DNA from: Pseudoflavonifractor sp. An184
GTDB taxonomy: Bacteria; Bacillota; Clostridia; Oscillospirales; Oscillospiraceae
Length of the DNA: 64,000 nt
Assembly: GCF_002160305.1 (NCBI RefSeq)
Contig: NZ_NFKI01000005.1
Span: forward strand, 1-64,000
Direction of reading: 5' to 3'
In this document: piece after piece, positions 24,184-33,552 of the stretch
How positions within the stretch are numbered: the first letter of the stretch is position 1
Layout: each line of letters opens with the position of its first letter
Program-made: the position numbers and the translations under genes
The notes under the pieces: model-generated
Database searches by the model: none
What the model was told of the DNA's origin: nothing
Seen by the model: only the letters and a program-made list of their open reading frames with translations

Positions 24184-25569
24184 TTAAAAGGGAAACCCTC
24201 CCGGCATCCCGCCGCCCATTCCGGGCATCATGCCGCCCTTCTTGCCCATGCGCTTGCGCAGGCCCCGGGGCAGCTTGCCGCCGGAGAACTGCTTGGTCAG
24301 GGACTGGAGCAGCTCAAACTGCTTCAGAAGGCGGTTCACGTCCACCACCTGGGTGCCGGAGCCGGCGGCAATGCGCTTTTTCCGGCTGGAGTTGAGCACA
24401 GAGGGGTTCTCCCGCTCATAGGGGGTCATGGACTGGATGATGGCGGACATCTGCTTGAACATATTGGTGTTCAGATCGGCCCCCTCCAAATCGGAGGCCT
24501 TCACGCCGGGGAGCATCCCCGCCAGCTCGGTGAGGGAGCCCATATTTTGAAGCTGAGCCATCTGCTCATAGAAATCGGTGAGGGTAAATTTGTTTTTCCG
24601 CAGCTTCTCCTGAAGCTCCAGGGCCTTCTTCTGGTCGAAGTTCTGCTCCGCCTTCTCAATGAGGGAGAGCACGTCGCCCATGCCCAGGATGCGGCTGGCC
24701 ATGCGGTCGGGGTGGAAGACCTCGATCTGGTCCAGCTTTTCGCCCACGCCCACAAACTTGATGGGTTTGCCGGTGACCGCCTTGATGGACAGTGCCGCGC
24801 CCCCTCGGGCGTCGCCGTCCAGCTTGGTAAGCACCACCCCGTCGATGTCCAGGGCGTCGTCAAAGGCCTTGGCCGCGTTTACCGCGTCCTGGCCGATCAT
24901 GGCGTCCACCACCAGCAGGATCTCAGTGGGCTCCACCGCCGCCTTGATGCGCCTGAGCTCATCCATCAGCTCCTCGTCCACGTGGAGCCGTCCGGCGGTG
25001 TCCAGGAACACCAGATCGTTGCCGTGCTCCCTGGCGTGGGCGATGGCCGCCTTGGCGATCTCCACCGGGTCGGTCTGGCCCATCTGGAACACGGGGATGT
25101 CCAGCTGTTTGCCCACCACCTCCAGCTGCTGAATAGCGGCGGGGCGGTAGATATCGCAGGCGGCCAGCAGGGGGCGCTTGCCCTCCTTGCGCTTCATGAG
25201 GCCAGCCAGCTTGGCGCAGTTGGTGGTCTTGCCCGCGCCCTGAAGGCCCACCATCATCACCACGGTGGGGGGCTTGGAGGCGATGGTCAGCTTGGTGCTC
25301 TCGCCGCCCATCAGGCCGGTGAGCTCCTGGTTGACGATCTTAACGATCTGCTGGGCGGGGGAGAGGGCCTCCAGCACGTCGGCGCCCACCGCCTTCTCGG
25401 TGACCTGGGCAATGAACTGCTTGACCACCTTATAGCTCACGTCGGCCTCCAGCAGAGCCAGGCGGATCTCCCGCATGGCCTCCTTCACATCGGCCTCGGT
25501 CAGCCGCCCTTTGCCGCGCAGCTTTTTAAAGGCGGCGGAGAGCTTTTCGGTCAGTCCTTCAAATGCCAT
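24184..25569 (-). CDS. ffh: Signal recognition particle protein Ffh (SRP54)
   Basis: A 461-residue SRP GTPase. An N domain (residues 1-90) and G domain carry G1 GLQGAGKTTNCAKLA, G3 DTAGR and G4 TKLDGDARGG. The methionine-rich M domain binds SRP RNA and signal peptides and ends in a Gly/Met-rich tail. It targets nascent membrane proteins to FtsY. It follows ylxM by three bases and precedes rpsP. Confidence 0.97.
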   Translation of the reverse strand: MAFEGLTEKLSAAFKKLRGKGRLTEADVKEAMREIRLALLEADVSYKVVKQFIAQVTEKAVGADVLEALSPAQQIVKIVNQELTGLMGGESTKLTIASKPPTVVMMVGLQGAGKTTNCAKLAGLMKRKEGKRPLLAACDIYRPAAIQQLEVVGKQLDIPVFQMGQTDPVEIAKAAIAHAREHGNDLVFLDTAGRLHVDEELMDELRRIKAAVEPTEILLVVDAMIGQDAVNAAKAFDDALDIDGVVLTKLDGDARGGAALSIKAVTGKPIKFVGVGEKLDQIEVFHPDRMASRILGMGDVLSLIEKAEQNFDQKKALELQEKLRKNKFTLTDFYEQMAQLQNMGSLTELAGMLPGVKASDLEGADLNTNMFKQMSAIIQSMTPYERENPSVLNSSRKKRIAAGSGTQVVDVNRLLKQFELLQSLTKQFSGGKLPRGLRKRMGKKGGMMPGMGGGMPGGFPF

Positions 25570-25572
25570 GGG

Positions 25573-25938
25573 TCACTCCTTCTCCATCTGCTGGGCCAGG
25601 TTCAGGATCTTGCGGGCCTGGGCCTCCAGCTCCGGGTCGTCATACCGGGCACTGCGGGCCAGAATGGCCTGGGCGGCGCCCTCCACCTCCTGAAGCTGCT
25701 TCTGCATGGCGTGGAAGCGCTTGATGAGGCCGGTCTTGTCCTCCAGGTCGGTGAGGATTGCCTCCGCCCGGACGATCACGTCCCGGACGCCCTGGCGGGT
25801 GATGCCGTTGTTCTCGGCGATCTCGGCCAGGGACAGGTCCTCATTATAGTAGAGGTCGTAGAACTCCTTCTGCCGGGGAGTGAGAACGTCCCCGTAAAAA
25901 TCATACAGAAGGGCCATCCGGTATGCCTGGCTTTTCAT
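25573..25938 (-). CDS. ylxM: YlxM-family putative SRP-associated HTH protein
   Basis: A 121-residue protein of the YlxM/p13 family. It has a sigma-like HTH (LTPRQKEFYDLYYNEDLSLAEIAENNGITRQGVRDVIVRAE) and a helical C-terminus. It is nearly always encoded just before ffh and can stimulate SRP GTPase in streptococci. GAGAGGAGG precedes the ATG, and the promoter at 25992 starts the operon. Confidence 0.93.
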   Translation of the reverse strand: MKSQAYRMALLYDFYGDVLTPRQKEFYDLYYNEDLSLAEIAENNGITRQGVRDVIVRAEAILTDLEDKTGLIKRFHAMQKQLQEVEGAAQAILARSARYDDPELEAQARKILNLAQQMEKE

Positions 25939-25991
25939 GTTCTGCGGCCTCCTCTCGGCTTCATGTAAAGCCTAAAAACTTTACAAACGGA

Positions 25992-26020
25992 ACTATACCA
26001 CATTCTCCCTCGTTTGTCAA
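25992..26020 (-). promoter_or_regulatory. Promoter of ylxM-ffh operon
   Basis: Minus strand: TTGACA (26015-26020), 17 bases, TATAGT (25992-25997). Confidence 0.8.
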
Positions 26021-26100
26021 TCCGAAATTGCGCCCAAAGAGCCGGGGCTGCTTTGGTATATTCCACCATAGGGCGGGGACACTGGGATGGGAGGGAAAAA

Positions 26101-26129
26101 TTGATTAAATCAATCTGACATGGTATAAT
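26101..26129 (+). promoter_or_regulatory. Promoter of yfmF-yfmH-lgt-folD
   Basis: TTGATT (26101-26106), 17 bases, TATAAT (26124-26129), with an extended TGG before the -10. Confidence 0.75.
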
Positions 26130-26176
26130 ATATCCTGATTTAAATTTGGGAGGTTCTCCCAAGGAAAGGAATCCCC

Positions 26177-27457
26177 ATGGAAGTATTGCGACGGGAGCTG
26201 TTTCCCGGGGTGTGGCTTCGGACGGTCCACACCAACAAGTTTAAAAGTTCATACCTGTCCCTGACCCTGATGGTCCCCCTGTCGGCGGAGACCGCCTCGG
26301 CCAACGCTCTGATTCCGGCGGTGCTCCGCAGGGGGACGGAGGCCCACCCGGATCTGGAGTCCCTGTCCGCCGCCCTGGACGAGCTGTACGGCGGGGCCAT
26401 CGAGCCCATCGTCCGCAAGAAGGGGGAGACTCAGTGCGTGGGGTTTGCGGCCAGCTTCCTGGACGACGCCTACGCCCTGGAGGGGGAGCCGGTCCTGGAG
26501 GGGGCCGCCGCCCTGCTGGGGGAGCTGCTCCTGCGCCCCCGCACCGAGAAGGGGATGTTTTATCCCGACTATGTGGCGGGGGAGCGGTCCAACCTGGTGG
26601 ACCGCATCCGGGCCCAGGTGAACGACAAGCGGTATTACGCCCTGTCCCGCCTCACCCAGCTCATGTGCCAGGGGGAGGCCTTCGGGGTGGACAAGCTGGG
26701 GGACGAGCGGCGCGCCGCCGCCCTCACCCCGCGAAAGCTGTGGCAGCGCTATCAGGAACTGCTGTCCACGGCGGAAATCCAGCTCTATTACTGCGGCTCC
26801 GCCGCCCCGGACCGGGTAGCCGCCGCCCTGTCCGCCGCCCTGTCCGGCCTGCCCCGGTCCGAGGAGCGGCTGGAGGCGGACTGTGAGGTGCGCCTCCACG
26901 CCGGGGCGGAGCCCCGCCTGGAGGAGGAGCGGATGGACGTGACCCAGGGCAAGCTGGCCCTGGGCTTCCGCACCGGCGGGATCACCTGCTGGGAGGAGGA
27001 CTACCCCGCCCTGGTGATGTGCAACGCCGTCTTCGGGGCCACCCCTCTGTCCAAGCTGTTTTTGAACGTGCGGGAGAAGCGCTCTTTGTGCTACTACGCC
27101 AGCTCCAACCTGGAGAAGATGAAGGGGCTGCTGCTGGTGTCCTCCGGCATTGAGTTTGGCCAGTACCAGCAGGCCAGGGACGAGATCCTGGCCCAGCTGG
27201 AGGCCGTCCGCCGGGGGGAGATTGAGGAGTGGGAGCTGGAGGGCGCCCGGCGCACCCTGATCGGAGGCCATCTATCCACCCTGGACGACCAGAGCCGCCT
27301 GGAGGAGTTCTGGCTGGGCCAGACGGCGGCCGGCCTGGACACCGGCATTGAGGAGCTGGTGGAGAGGCTGAAGACCGTCACCCGGGAGCAGGTGGCCGCC
27401 GCCGCCCAAAAGCTGGAGCTGGACACCGTCTATTTCCTCAACGGAAAGGAGGGGTGA
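26177..27457 (+). CDS. yfmF: M16-family protein YfmF (inactive-type subunit)
   Basis: A 426-residue M16 metallopeptidase-fold protein. The zinc motif HxxEH is missing from the expected N-terminal position (here SAETASANALIPAVLRRG), so it is probably the non-catalytic partner of YfmH next door. The pair is named for association with elongation-factor-P modification in Firmicutes. It contains both M16 halves. ATG 26177 follows AAGGAAAGGA, and yfmH follows after six bases. Confidence 0.88.
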   Translation: MEVLRRELFPGVWLRTVHTNKFKSSYLSLTLMVPLSAETASANALIPAVLRRGTEAHPDLESLSAALDELYGGAIEPIVRKKGETQCVGFAASFLDDAYALEGEPVLEGAAALLGELLLRPRTEKGMFYPDYVAGERSNLVDRIRAQVNDKRYYALSRLTQLMCQGEAFGVDKLGDERRAAALTPRKLWQRYQELLSTAEIQLYYCGSAAPDRVAAALSAALSGLPRSEERLEADCEVRLHAGAEPRLEEERMDVTQGKLALGFRTGGITCWEEDYPALVMCNAVFGATPLSKLFLNVREKRSLCYYASSNLEKMKGLLLVSSGIEFGQYQQARDEILAQLEAVRRGEIEEWELEGARRTLIGGHLSTLDDQSRLEEFWLGQTAAGLDTGIEELVERLKTVTREQVAAAAQKLELDTVYFLNGKEG

Positions 27458-27463
27458 GGACCC

Positions 27464-28741
27464 ATGAATCACTTGGATTTTCCACGGGTGGGGGAGCGGA
27501 TGTACCGGGAGGTGCTGGAGAACGGCCTTCACGTGTTTGTATTTCCCAAGCCCGAGTTTCAAAAGAGCTACGCCTTTTTCGCCACAAACTACGGCGGTAT
27601 GGACCTGCGGTTCTGCCTGGACGGGACCTGGCACGACACCCCCGCCGGGGTGGCCCACTACCTGGAGCACAAGATGTTCGACACCAGGGAGGGCAACGCC
27701 CTCCAGAAGCTGACGGCCAACGGGGCCTCCCCCAACGCCTTTACCAGCAACGCCATCACCGGGTACTACTTCGAGTGCACCGAGCAGTTTGAGGAGAACC
27801 TGAAGACCCTCCTCTCCTTCGTCTCCGTCCCCTACTTCACCCAGGAGAGCGTGGACAAGGAGCAGGGGATCATCGGCCAGGAGATCGGCATGATCGAGGA
27901 CGACCCGGACTGGAAGGTGTTCACCAACCTGATGAAGGGGCTGTATGAGCACCACCCCATCCGCCTGAGCGTGGCCGGGTCGGTGGAGTCCATTGCCCGC
28001 ATCACCCCCCAGACCTTGTACGACTGCCACAAGGCCTTCTACGACCCGGCCAACATGGTGCTGTGCGTGGCGGGGAATCAGGACCCGGAGCGGGTGTGCC
28101 AGATCGCCCGGGAGATCCTGCCGAAAACGGCGGGGCCCATCGCCCAGAAGGACTACGGCCCCCAGGAGCCGGAGGGGGCCTTCCAGAGCCTGGTGGAGGA
28201 GCGCCTGGCGGTGTCCGGCCCCATCTTCCAGCTGGGCTGCAAGGGGGACGCCCCGGAGCGGGGGGAGGCGGGCCTGCGCCAGCAGCTGCTGGGCGAGCTG
28301 GCCTGTGAGGTGCTGCTGGGCAACTCCACCCCCCTGTACGCCCGCCTCTATCAGGAGGGGCTCATCAACCGGAATTTCAGCTACGGATATGACAGCGTCC
28401 CCGGCTGCGCCTTTCTGGCGGCAGGGGGCGAGTCCCGGGACCCGGAGGCCGTCCGGGCTGCCGTGGAGGCGGAGGCCAGAAGGATTGAAGCAGAGGGCGT
28501 GGACCCGGGGCTGTGGGACCGGGTGAAGAAGGGGGTCTACGGATGGAGGGTGCGAAGCCTCAACTCCTTTGAGACCCTGTGCGTGAATCAGGCCCAGAAC
28601 TTCTTTGCCGGACGGGAGTACCTGCGCTTTGCCGACCTGTTCGCGGATATCCGGAAGGAGGACGTGGAGGCCCTCATCGCCCGGTGGGTGACTCCGGCGC
28701 GCACCTCCCTGTCTGTCATCCGGCCCAAGGAGGTGGGGTGA
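27464..28741 (+). CDS. yfmH: M16-family zinc peptidase YfmH
   Basis: A 425-residue M16 peptidase with the inverted zinc motif HxxEH in GVAHYLEHKMFD near residue 65 and a downstream Glu region (KEQGIIGQEIGMIED). It should form a heterodimer with YfmF, as in mitochondrial-processing-type peptidases. The natural substrate is not known from sequence. AAAGGAGGGG precedes the ATG; the stop lies two bases before the lgt start. Confidence 0.9.
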   Translation: MNHLDFPRVGERMYREVLENGLHVFVFPKPEFQKSYAFFATNYGGMDLRFCLDGTWHDTPAGVAHYLEHKMFDTREGNALQKLTANGASPNAFTSNAITGYYFECTEQFEENLKTLLSFVSVPYFTQESVDKEQGIIGQEIGMIEDDPDWKVFTNLMKGLYEHHPIRLSVAGSVESIARITPQTLYDCHKAFYDPANMVLCVAGNQDPERVCQIAREILPKTAGPIAQKDYGPQEPEGAFQSLVEERLAVSGPIFQLGCKGDAPERGEAGLRQQLLGELACEVLLGNSTPLYARLYQEGLINRNFSYGYDSVPGCAFLAAGGESRDPEAVRAAVEAEARRIEAEGVDPGLWDRVKKGVYGWRVRSLNSFETLCVNQAQNFFAGREYLRFADLFADIRKEDVEALIARWVTPARTSLSVIRPKEVG

Positions 28742-28743
28742 CC

Positions 28744-29706
28744 ATGGTGCATGTGGTATCGTTTCCCGGCCTTGGACTGGAGTTCACCCTGAACCGGGTG
28801 GCCTTTGAGATCCTCGGCCGGCCGGTGTACTGGTATGGCATCATCATCGCCTGCGGCCTGCTGCTGGCGGTGTACCTGTGCTCCAAATGGGCACCCCGGT
28901 TCGGCGTGGTGCCCGACCACATCCTGGACCTGATGATCTTCGCGGTGCCCGCGGCTCTGGTGGCCATCCGGGCCTACTATGTGATTTTCAACCTGGACCT
29001 GTACAAAAATACGGACGGCTCTCTGAACTGGGCGGCCATCCTCCGGTACAGCGACGGGGGATTGGCCATCTACGGGGCCATCATCTCGTCGGCCATCGTG
29101 CTGCTCATCTTCTGCCATGTGCGGAAGGTGAGCTTCCTGGCCTTCGCCGACCTGGGGGTCCACGGGCTGTTTATCGGCCAGCTCATCGGCCGGTGGGGCA
29201 ACTTTATGAACGTGGAGGCCTACGGCGGGGTGACCGACCTGCCCTGGCGCATGTGCAGCGAGTCCATCGCCCAGGACATGCTCGCCCAGGGGTATGTGGA
29301 CCAGGCGGGCTTTCAGGCCATCCTGGACGGGACCCTGGGGGTACATCCCACCTTCTTCTATGAGTCGGCCTGGAACTTTATCGGCCTGATTCTGGTCTAC
29401 CTCATTGGAAAGCGGTGGCGGAAGTACGACGGGGAGTGCTTCCTGTTCTATCTGTGCTGGTACGGTCTGGGCCGGGCCTGGATCGAGGGCATGCGCACCG
29501 ACAGCCTGTACTTTTTCGGCCTGGAGCTGTTCGGGGCGCCCATCCGGGTGTCCCAGATGGTGGCGGCGGTGTGTTTTGTGGCGGCGGGAGCCATCCTGCT
29601 CTACAACCGCTTCCGCCCCCACGACCCAGCCAAACTGTATGTGAACCGCCTCAAGGCCCAGGCGGAGCAGAAATCCGACGACAAGAGCGATAACAAGGAG
29701 GAGTAA
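28744..29706 (+). CDS. lgt: Prolipoprotein diacylglyceryl transferase
   Basis: A 320-residue membrane enzyme that transfers diacylglycerol from phosphatidylglycerol to the lipobox Cys of prolipoproteins, such as PotD in this window. It has about seven helices and the signature GRWGNFMNVEAYGG. ATG 28744 follows GGAGGTGGGG within the end of yfmH. The end is a charged 25-residue cytoplasmic tail. It is coupled with yfmH upstream and folD downstream. Confidence 0.96.
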   Translation: MVHVVSFPGLGLEFTLNRVAFEILGRPVYWYGIIIACGLLLAVYLCSKWAPRFGVVPDHILDLMIFAVPAALVAIRAYYVIFNLDLYKNTDGSLNWAAILRYSDGGLAIYGAIISSAIVLLIFCHVRKVSFLAFADLGVHGLFIGQLIGRWGNFMNVEAYGGVTDLPWRMCSESIAQDMLAQGYVDQAGFQAILDGTLGVHPTFFYESAWNFIGLILVYLIGKRWRKYDGECFLFYLCWYGLGRAWIEGMRTDSLYFFGLELFGAPIRVSQMVAAVCFVAAGAILLYNRFRPHDPAKLYVNRLKAQAEQKSDDKSDNKEE

Positions 29707-29709
29707 TCC

Positions 29710-30555
29710 GTGGCAGCGGTAGTAATGGACGGAAAGGCCCTGGCGGCCAAGGTGAAGGAGGAGGTCCGCGCCCAGGTGGAGCGGATGGAGCGCAAGCCCG
29801 GCTTGGCCGTGGTGCTGGTGGGGGACGACCCCGCCTCCCGGGTGTACGTAAACGGAAAGAAAAAGGACTGCGGGGAGTGCGGCATTTACAGCGAGGAGTA
29901 CGCCATCCCGGCGGAAACCACCCAGCAGGAGCTGCTGGAGCTGGTGGACACCCTGAACGGCCGGGAGGACATCGACGGCATTCTGGTGCAGCTCCCCCTG
30001 CCCAGACACCTGAACGAGAAGGAGGTTCTGCTGGCCATCCGGCCGGACAAAGACGTGGATTGCTTCCACCCCTTCAATGTGGGGCAGCTGATGATCGGGG
30101 AGAACGGCTTCCAGCCCTGCACCCCCGCCGGGGTGATGCGGATGCTCCAGGAGTACGGCATCGACCCCGCCGGCAAGCACTGCGTCATTGTGGGCCGGTC
30201 CAATATTGTGGGAAAACCCCAGGCCATGCTCATGCTCCGGGAGAACGCCACCGTGACCATCTGCCACACCAAGACCCCCGATCTGAAGGCAGAGTGCCTC
30301 CGGGCGGACATCCTGGTGGCCGCCGCCGGCCGGGCGGGCCTCATCACCGGCGACATGGTGAAGGAGGGCGCCGTAGTGGTGGACGTGGCCATGAACCGGA
30401 ACGAGGCCGGCAAGCTGTGCGGGGACGTGGACTACGCCGCCGCGGTGGAGCGGGCCTCCTATATCACCCCGGTTCCCGGGGGAGTGGGCCCCATGACCCG
30501 GGCCATGCTCATGGAGAACACCCTATACGCCGCCCGGAGCCACGGGAAAAATTGA
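29710..30555 (+). CDS. folD: Bifunctional methylenetetrahydrofolate dehydrogenase/cyclohydrolase
   Basis: A 281-residue FolD that interconverts methylene-, methenyl- and 10-formyl-tetrahydrofolate. The catalytic Lys lies in YVNGKKKDC, with [11 protein letters not shown], the NADP-binding GRSNIVGKP, and [10 protein letters not shown] near the end. A GTG start at 29710 is chosen because AGGAGG lies about 8 bases before it; an in-frame ATG at 29725 would lack that spacing. It is the last gene of the operon. Confidence 0.96.
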   Translation: MAAVVMDGKALAAKVKEEVRAQVERMERKPGLAVVLVGDDPASRVYVNGKKKDCGECGIYSEEYAIPAETTQQELLELVDTLNGREDIDGILVQLPLPRHLNEKEVLLAIRPDKDVDCFHPFNVGQLMIGENGFQPCTPAGVMRMLQEYGIDPAGKHCVIVGRSNIVGKPQAMLMLRENATVTICHTKTPDLKAECLRADILVAAAGRAGLITGDMVKEGAVVVDVAMNRNEAGKLCGDVDYAAAVERASYITPVPGGVGPMTRAMLMENTLYAARSHGKN

Positions 30556-30656
30556 CGGCCGCTTCCGATTGGGTTGGGAACGGCAAAAATAGAATAGCGC
30601 GCGCCCCCTGGAGACTGGTATGGTCCCAGGGGGCGCGTTTTTTTCTATGAACGATA
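30556..30656 (+). terminator. Terminator after folD
   Basis: GCGCGCCCCCTGG (30599-30611) pairs with CCAGGGGGCGCG (30626-30637), followed by TTTTTTTC. It ends the operon before the converging ABC genes. Confidence 0.85.
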
Positions 30657-31370
30657 TTATTCCACGTGCCGCCTGCGGCGAGGGAGGGCCAGCAGGACGA
30701 TCCCGGCTGTCAGCAGGGCGCACTGGACCAGCAGGACAGCCACCGGCAGGGAAAAGGCCGGGTCCAGGGTCCCCAGGGTCAGGGGGTACTGGGTGAAAAA
30801 GCTCCCGTTCCACAGTTCCAGCGCCTCTGGCAGGGGCAGGAGGGCCAGAGCAAAGGGGAGGGGCATCCACACATAGACCAGCCAGGGCCGCACCCGCCCC
30901 AGCAGCCACCCGCTGCCCAGGGCAAACGCCAGGGGCGGGACCAGGGTGACTAGGGCGGGGAGCAGCAGCTCCCCCCACCCGTGCCAGCCGAAGTACCAAC
31001 CGTAGAACACGGCGGCCTCCGCCAGAACGGCCAGCGCCAGCAGGACCGTCCCCGTCAGGGCGGCCCCGCACCGGGCCAGGGTGTACCGCCGGGGCTCCAT
31101 AGGGGCGGCGTCGGTGAGTACCGCCGCACGCCGGGCTTTCCCCGAGGTGAAAAAGGTCAGCAAGAACAGGTTTCCGATCCACAGGAGCGGGACCATCCGG
31201 CACAAAAAGTCCCCGAAGCTCCAGGGGGAGAAGGGGGCGGTGTGGGATACCCCCAGGATGGTCACACGGCTCAGCACCTGCCATCCGTAGAACAGGAGCA
31301 CCAGCAGAAGTCCCCCCAAAAATTTGTTCCACAGCAGGCGTCTGCACTCATATCGAAAAATCTTACCCAA
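30657..31370 (-). CDS. ABC-2-type transporter permease
   Basis: A 237-residue protein with about six hydrophobic helices and a short cytoplasmic start (MGKIFRYECRRLLWNK), the layout of ABC-2-type permeases. The start is TTG at 31370, with GGAGGAG upstream; it overlaps the end of the preceding permease-peptidase gene by eight bases, so translation is likely coupled. It is the third gene of an ATPase / permease-M1 / permease unit. The exported substrate is unknown. Confidence 0.75.
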   Translation of the reverse strand: MGKIFRYECRRLLWNKFLGGLLLVLLFYGWQVLSRVTILGVSHTAPFSPWSFGDFLCRMVPLLWIGNLFLLTFFTSGKARRAAVLTDAAPMEPRRYTLARCGAALTGTVLLALAVLAEAAVFYGWYFGWHGWGELLLPALVTLVPPLAFALGSGWLLGRVRPWLVYVWMPLPFALALLPLPEALELWNGSFFTQYPLTLGTLDPAFSLPVAVLLVQCALLTAGIVLLALPRRRRHVE

Positions 31371-33552
31371 GGTCCAGCTCCTCCTCCGTCAGCCCGCAGG
31401 CGGTCAAAAAGTCTTGATAGGTCAGATAGGGATAGGTATAGTCGATCTCCCGGTTGAACAGGTCGTGGAGAATCTGGTCCATGGCCTCCTCGCCGCCCAC
31501 CAGCTGTTCCGCCTTCAAAATTTTCAGCGGCATCTCGCTGTAATGGCGCACGCCGGACAGACTGCCCGCGATGTTCAGCCGCTCCTCCTCAGGCAGCTTC
31601 TCCAGATATTCCGGATGGCGGACATAGAAGTTCAAAAAGTAGTCGTCCACCTCCTGCTGCCACTGTTCCACATAGTGTTTCTGCGCGTAATCCTCGCCGT
31701 ACAGATCCTTGACGATGCGGTAGGTGGTGTATACCGTCAGGCCCTCGGAGGACCAGGGGCTGGTTTCATCCGTCACGTCGAACATATTGCCCAGGCCCCA
31801 CCATTGGTGAACCAGCTCGTGGATGAACGTCTCACCCGGGACGGCCCCCTTGCTGGTGTTCCCCAGGTTGGCGGTGGTAAAGTCCGCCTCGTCCAGCAGG
31901 CTGGCTCCTTCTCCGGCATAGCCTCCGCCAGCCACCCGGCTCTGGATCAGCTTCAGGGTGCCCGTCGCGCCAAAGGCCGACGGAAAGCCGTAGTGCTGGG
32001 TACAGTAGCTTATCACCGCCTTCACCGCGTCCGCCGCCCCGGCGGCCTCCATGACCGCCTGGTGCTTGCGGCCGTAGTAGAACGCCACGGTGATGCCGCC
32101 GGCCTGGATGTCCTCCCGGATGTAGTCTCCGGCGTAGAGAATACCGCCGGTGCGGTTGTGGGTATAGCGCCAGGTTTTGGTGCTGTCCCCGTGCTCCGCG
32201 ATCACCTCTGCCTCGCTGGTCCCAAAGGGAATGGCGGTCATGGAGGCGGGCAGGGTGATCTCCACGGTGGTGGGATAGCCCTCGTCCCCGGGTAACACGT
32301 TCAGCAGGTAGGGAAACAGCCGCTGGTTCTCCAGGCACAAGTAGGTCTCGCTGATCTCCGGCTTCCCCTGACTGGTGGAGGAGAGGTTCCAGTCCTTGGG
32401 AAAGCCTCCGTACTCCAGCGCCAGCTCCACCTGCTCGCCCGCCGGGAGGGTGATCTCCCACAGGGCCATGTTGCTCTCCTCATAGCCAGTGCGGACGGCG
32501 GGGACCGCCTCCCCGTCCACGGTGGCCGTCAGGTCATAGCCCGGGTCCACGCCAAAATAGACCGTCCACCCCTGGCCGGAGGCGTTCTGGAACCGGTAGA
32601 CCGCCCGGCCCTCCACCGTGCCGGCCTGGGTGTCCGGGAATACCTGCACGGTGCGGTCCAGAAAGGTGACTCCTTCCGCGTAGTCCAGATTGTAGAGCTC
32701 CATGGCGTTCAGGTCCGGGTTGCTGTTGTCGTAGAAGGGCTGGGCGGCATAGGCCGTTCCGGAGCAGGCCAGGAGCACCAGGGCGATGGCCGGGCGGTAG
32801 AGCCGCCGGAGCCCCCGGGCCAGGGAGCCCAGAAGCCCCTTTCCGTACCGGCGGATGCACAGGTAGGACACGGCCCACACCCCCGACAGCAGCCCCAGCC
32901 AGGTCAGCCGCACATAGGCCACCGACCGGAACAGCCGGAAGTTGGTGAAGTCGTCGGACATGGCCCACACGCTGGGGTTGAGCCAGCACAGCTGCCACTG
33001 GTCCGCCCACACGGTGAGGCTCAGCCCGGCAAAGGCGGCAAAGAGCACCAGGGACAGGTCCGCCCGCCGGGTGATCTGATAGGCGGAGGCGGCGGCCAGA
33101 ATGGACAGGGGCAGGGCCAGCCCCAGAAACAGGAGGTAGGAGAGTACATAGTCCGTCCCGGTAAAGACGGAGCCGATGAGCCCTAAACTGATGGGAAACC
33201 ACACCGCTATGGTGAGGACGGTGGCCAGCACCGCTCCGGCCAGCAAGGCCAGCAGGCGCACCCACGCCATGGTGTGGGGAGAGACCGCCGCGTCCATGAG
33301 CATGTCCACCCGGCTGCGGCCGGTGCGGTCCAGCTCGAAGATGGTGAGCAGGGCGAACAGAATGCCGCCCCCCACGCCGCCCGCCAGGGCCGGGTTGGCC
33401 AGATACAGGGAGAGCATGGTGTCGGAGTAGGCGGGCTGGTAGAGAATGAGACCCGCCGCGGGAGAGACCGCCGTCAGCAGGATCACCAGCCAGGTCAGGC
33501 GGCTGCGCAGCAGCCGCCCCAGCTCCAGGGAAAACAGCCGGATCGTTTTCAT
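31363..33552 (-). CDS. ABC permease fused to M1-family aminopeptidase
   Basis: A 729-residue two-part protein. About the first 365 residues are hydrophobic ABC-2-like helices (MKTIRLFSLELGRLLRSRLTW...). The rest is an M1 metallopeptidase domain with HELVHQWWG near residue 575 and the third zinc ligand Glu in SSEGLTVY about 19 residues later (HExxH-18-E). The peptidase would face outside if the helix count is even. ATG 33552 overlaps the ATPase stop by four bases; upstream frame is rejected. It could trim a peptide that is exported or sensed by this transporter; this is inference. Confidence 0.85.
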   Translation of the reverse strand: MKTIRLFSLELGRLLRSRLTWLVILLTAVSPAAGLILYQPAYSDTMLSLYLANPALAGGVGGGILFALLTIFELDRTGRSRVDMLMDAAVSPHTMAWVRLLALLAGAVLATVLTIAVWFPISLGLIGSVFTGTDYVLSYLLFLGLALPLSILAAASAYQITRRADLSLVLFAAFAGLSLTVWADQWQLCWLNPSVWAMSDDFTNFRLFRSVAYVRLTWLGLLSGVWAVSYLCIRRYGKGLLGSLARGLRRLYRPAIALVLLACSGTAYAAQPFYDNSNPDLNAMELYNLDYAEGVTFLDRTVQVFPDTQAGTVEGRAVYRFQNASGQGWTVYFGVDPGYDLTATVDGEAVPAVRTGYEESNMALWEITLPAGEQVELALEYGGFPKDWNLSSTSQGKPEISETYLCLENQRLFPYLLNVLPGDEGYPTTVEITLPASMTAIPFGTSEAEVIAEHGDSTKTWRYTHNRTGGILYAGDYIREDIQAGGITVAFYYGRKHQAVMEAAGAADAVKAVISYCTQHYGFPSAFGATGTLKLIQSRVAGGGYAGEGASLLDEADFTTANLGNTSKGAVPGETFIHELVHQWWGLGNMFDVTDETSPWSSEGLTVYTTYRIVKDLYGEDYAQKHYVEQWQQEVDDYFLNFYVRHPEYLEKLPEEERLNIAGSLSGVRHYSEMPLKILKAEQLVGGEEAMDQILHDLFNREIDYTYPYLTYQDFLTACGLTEEELDLG

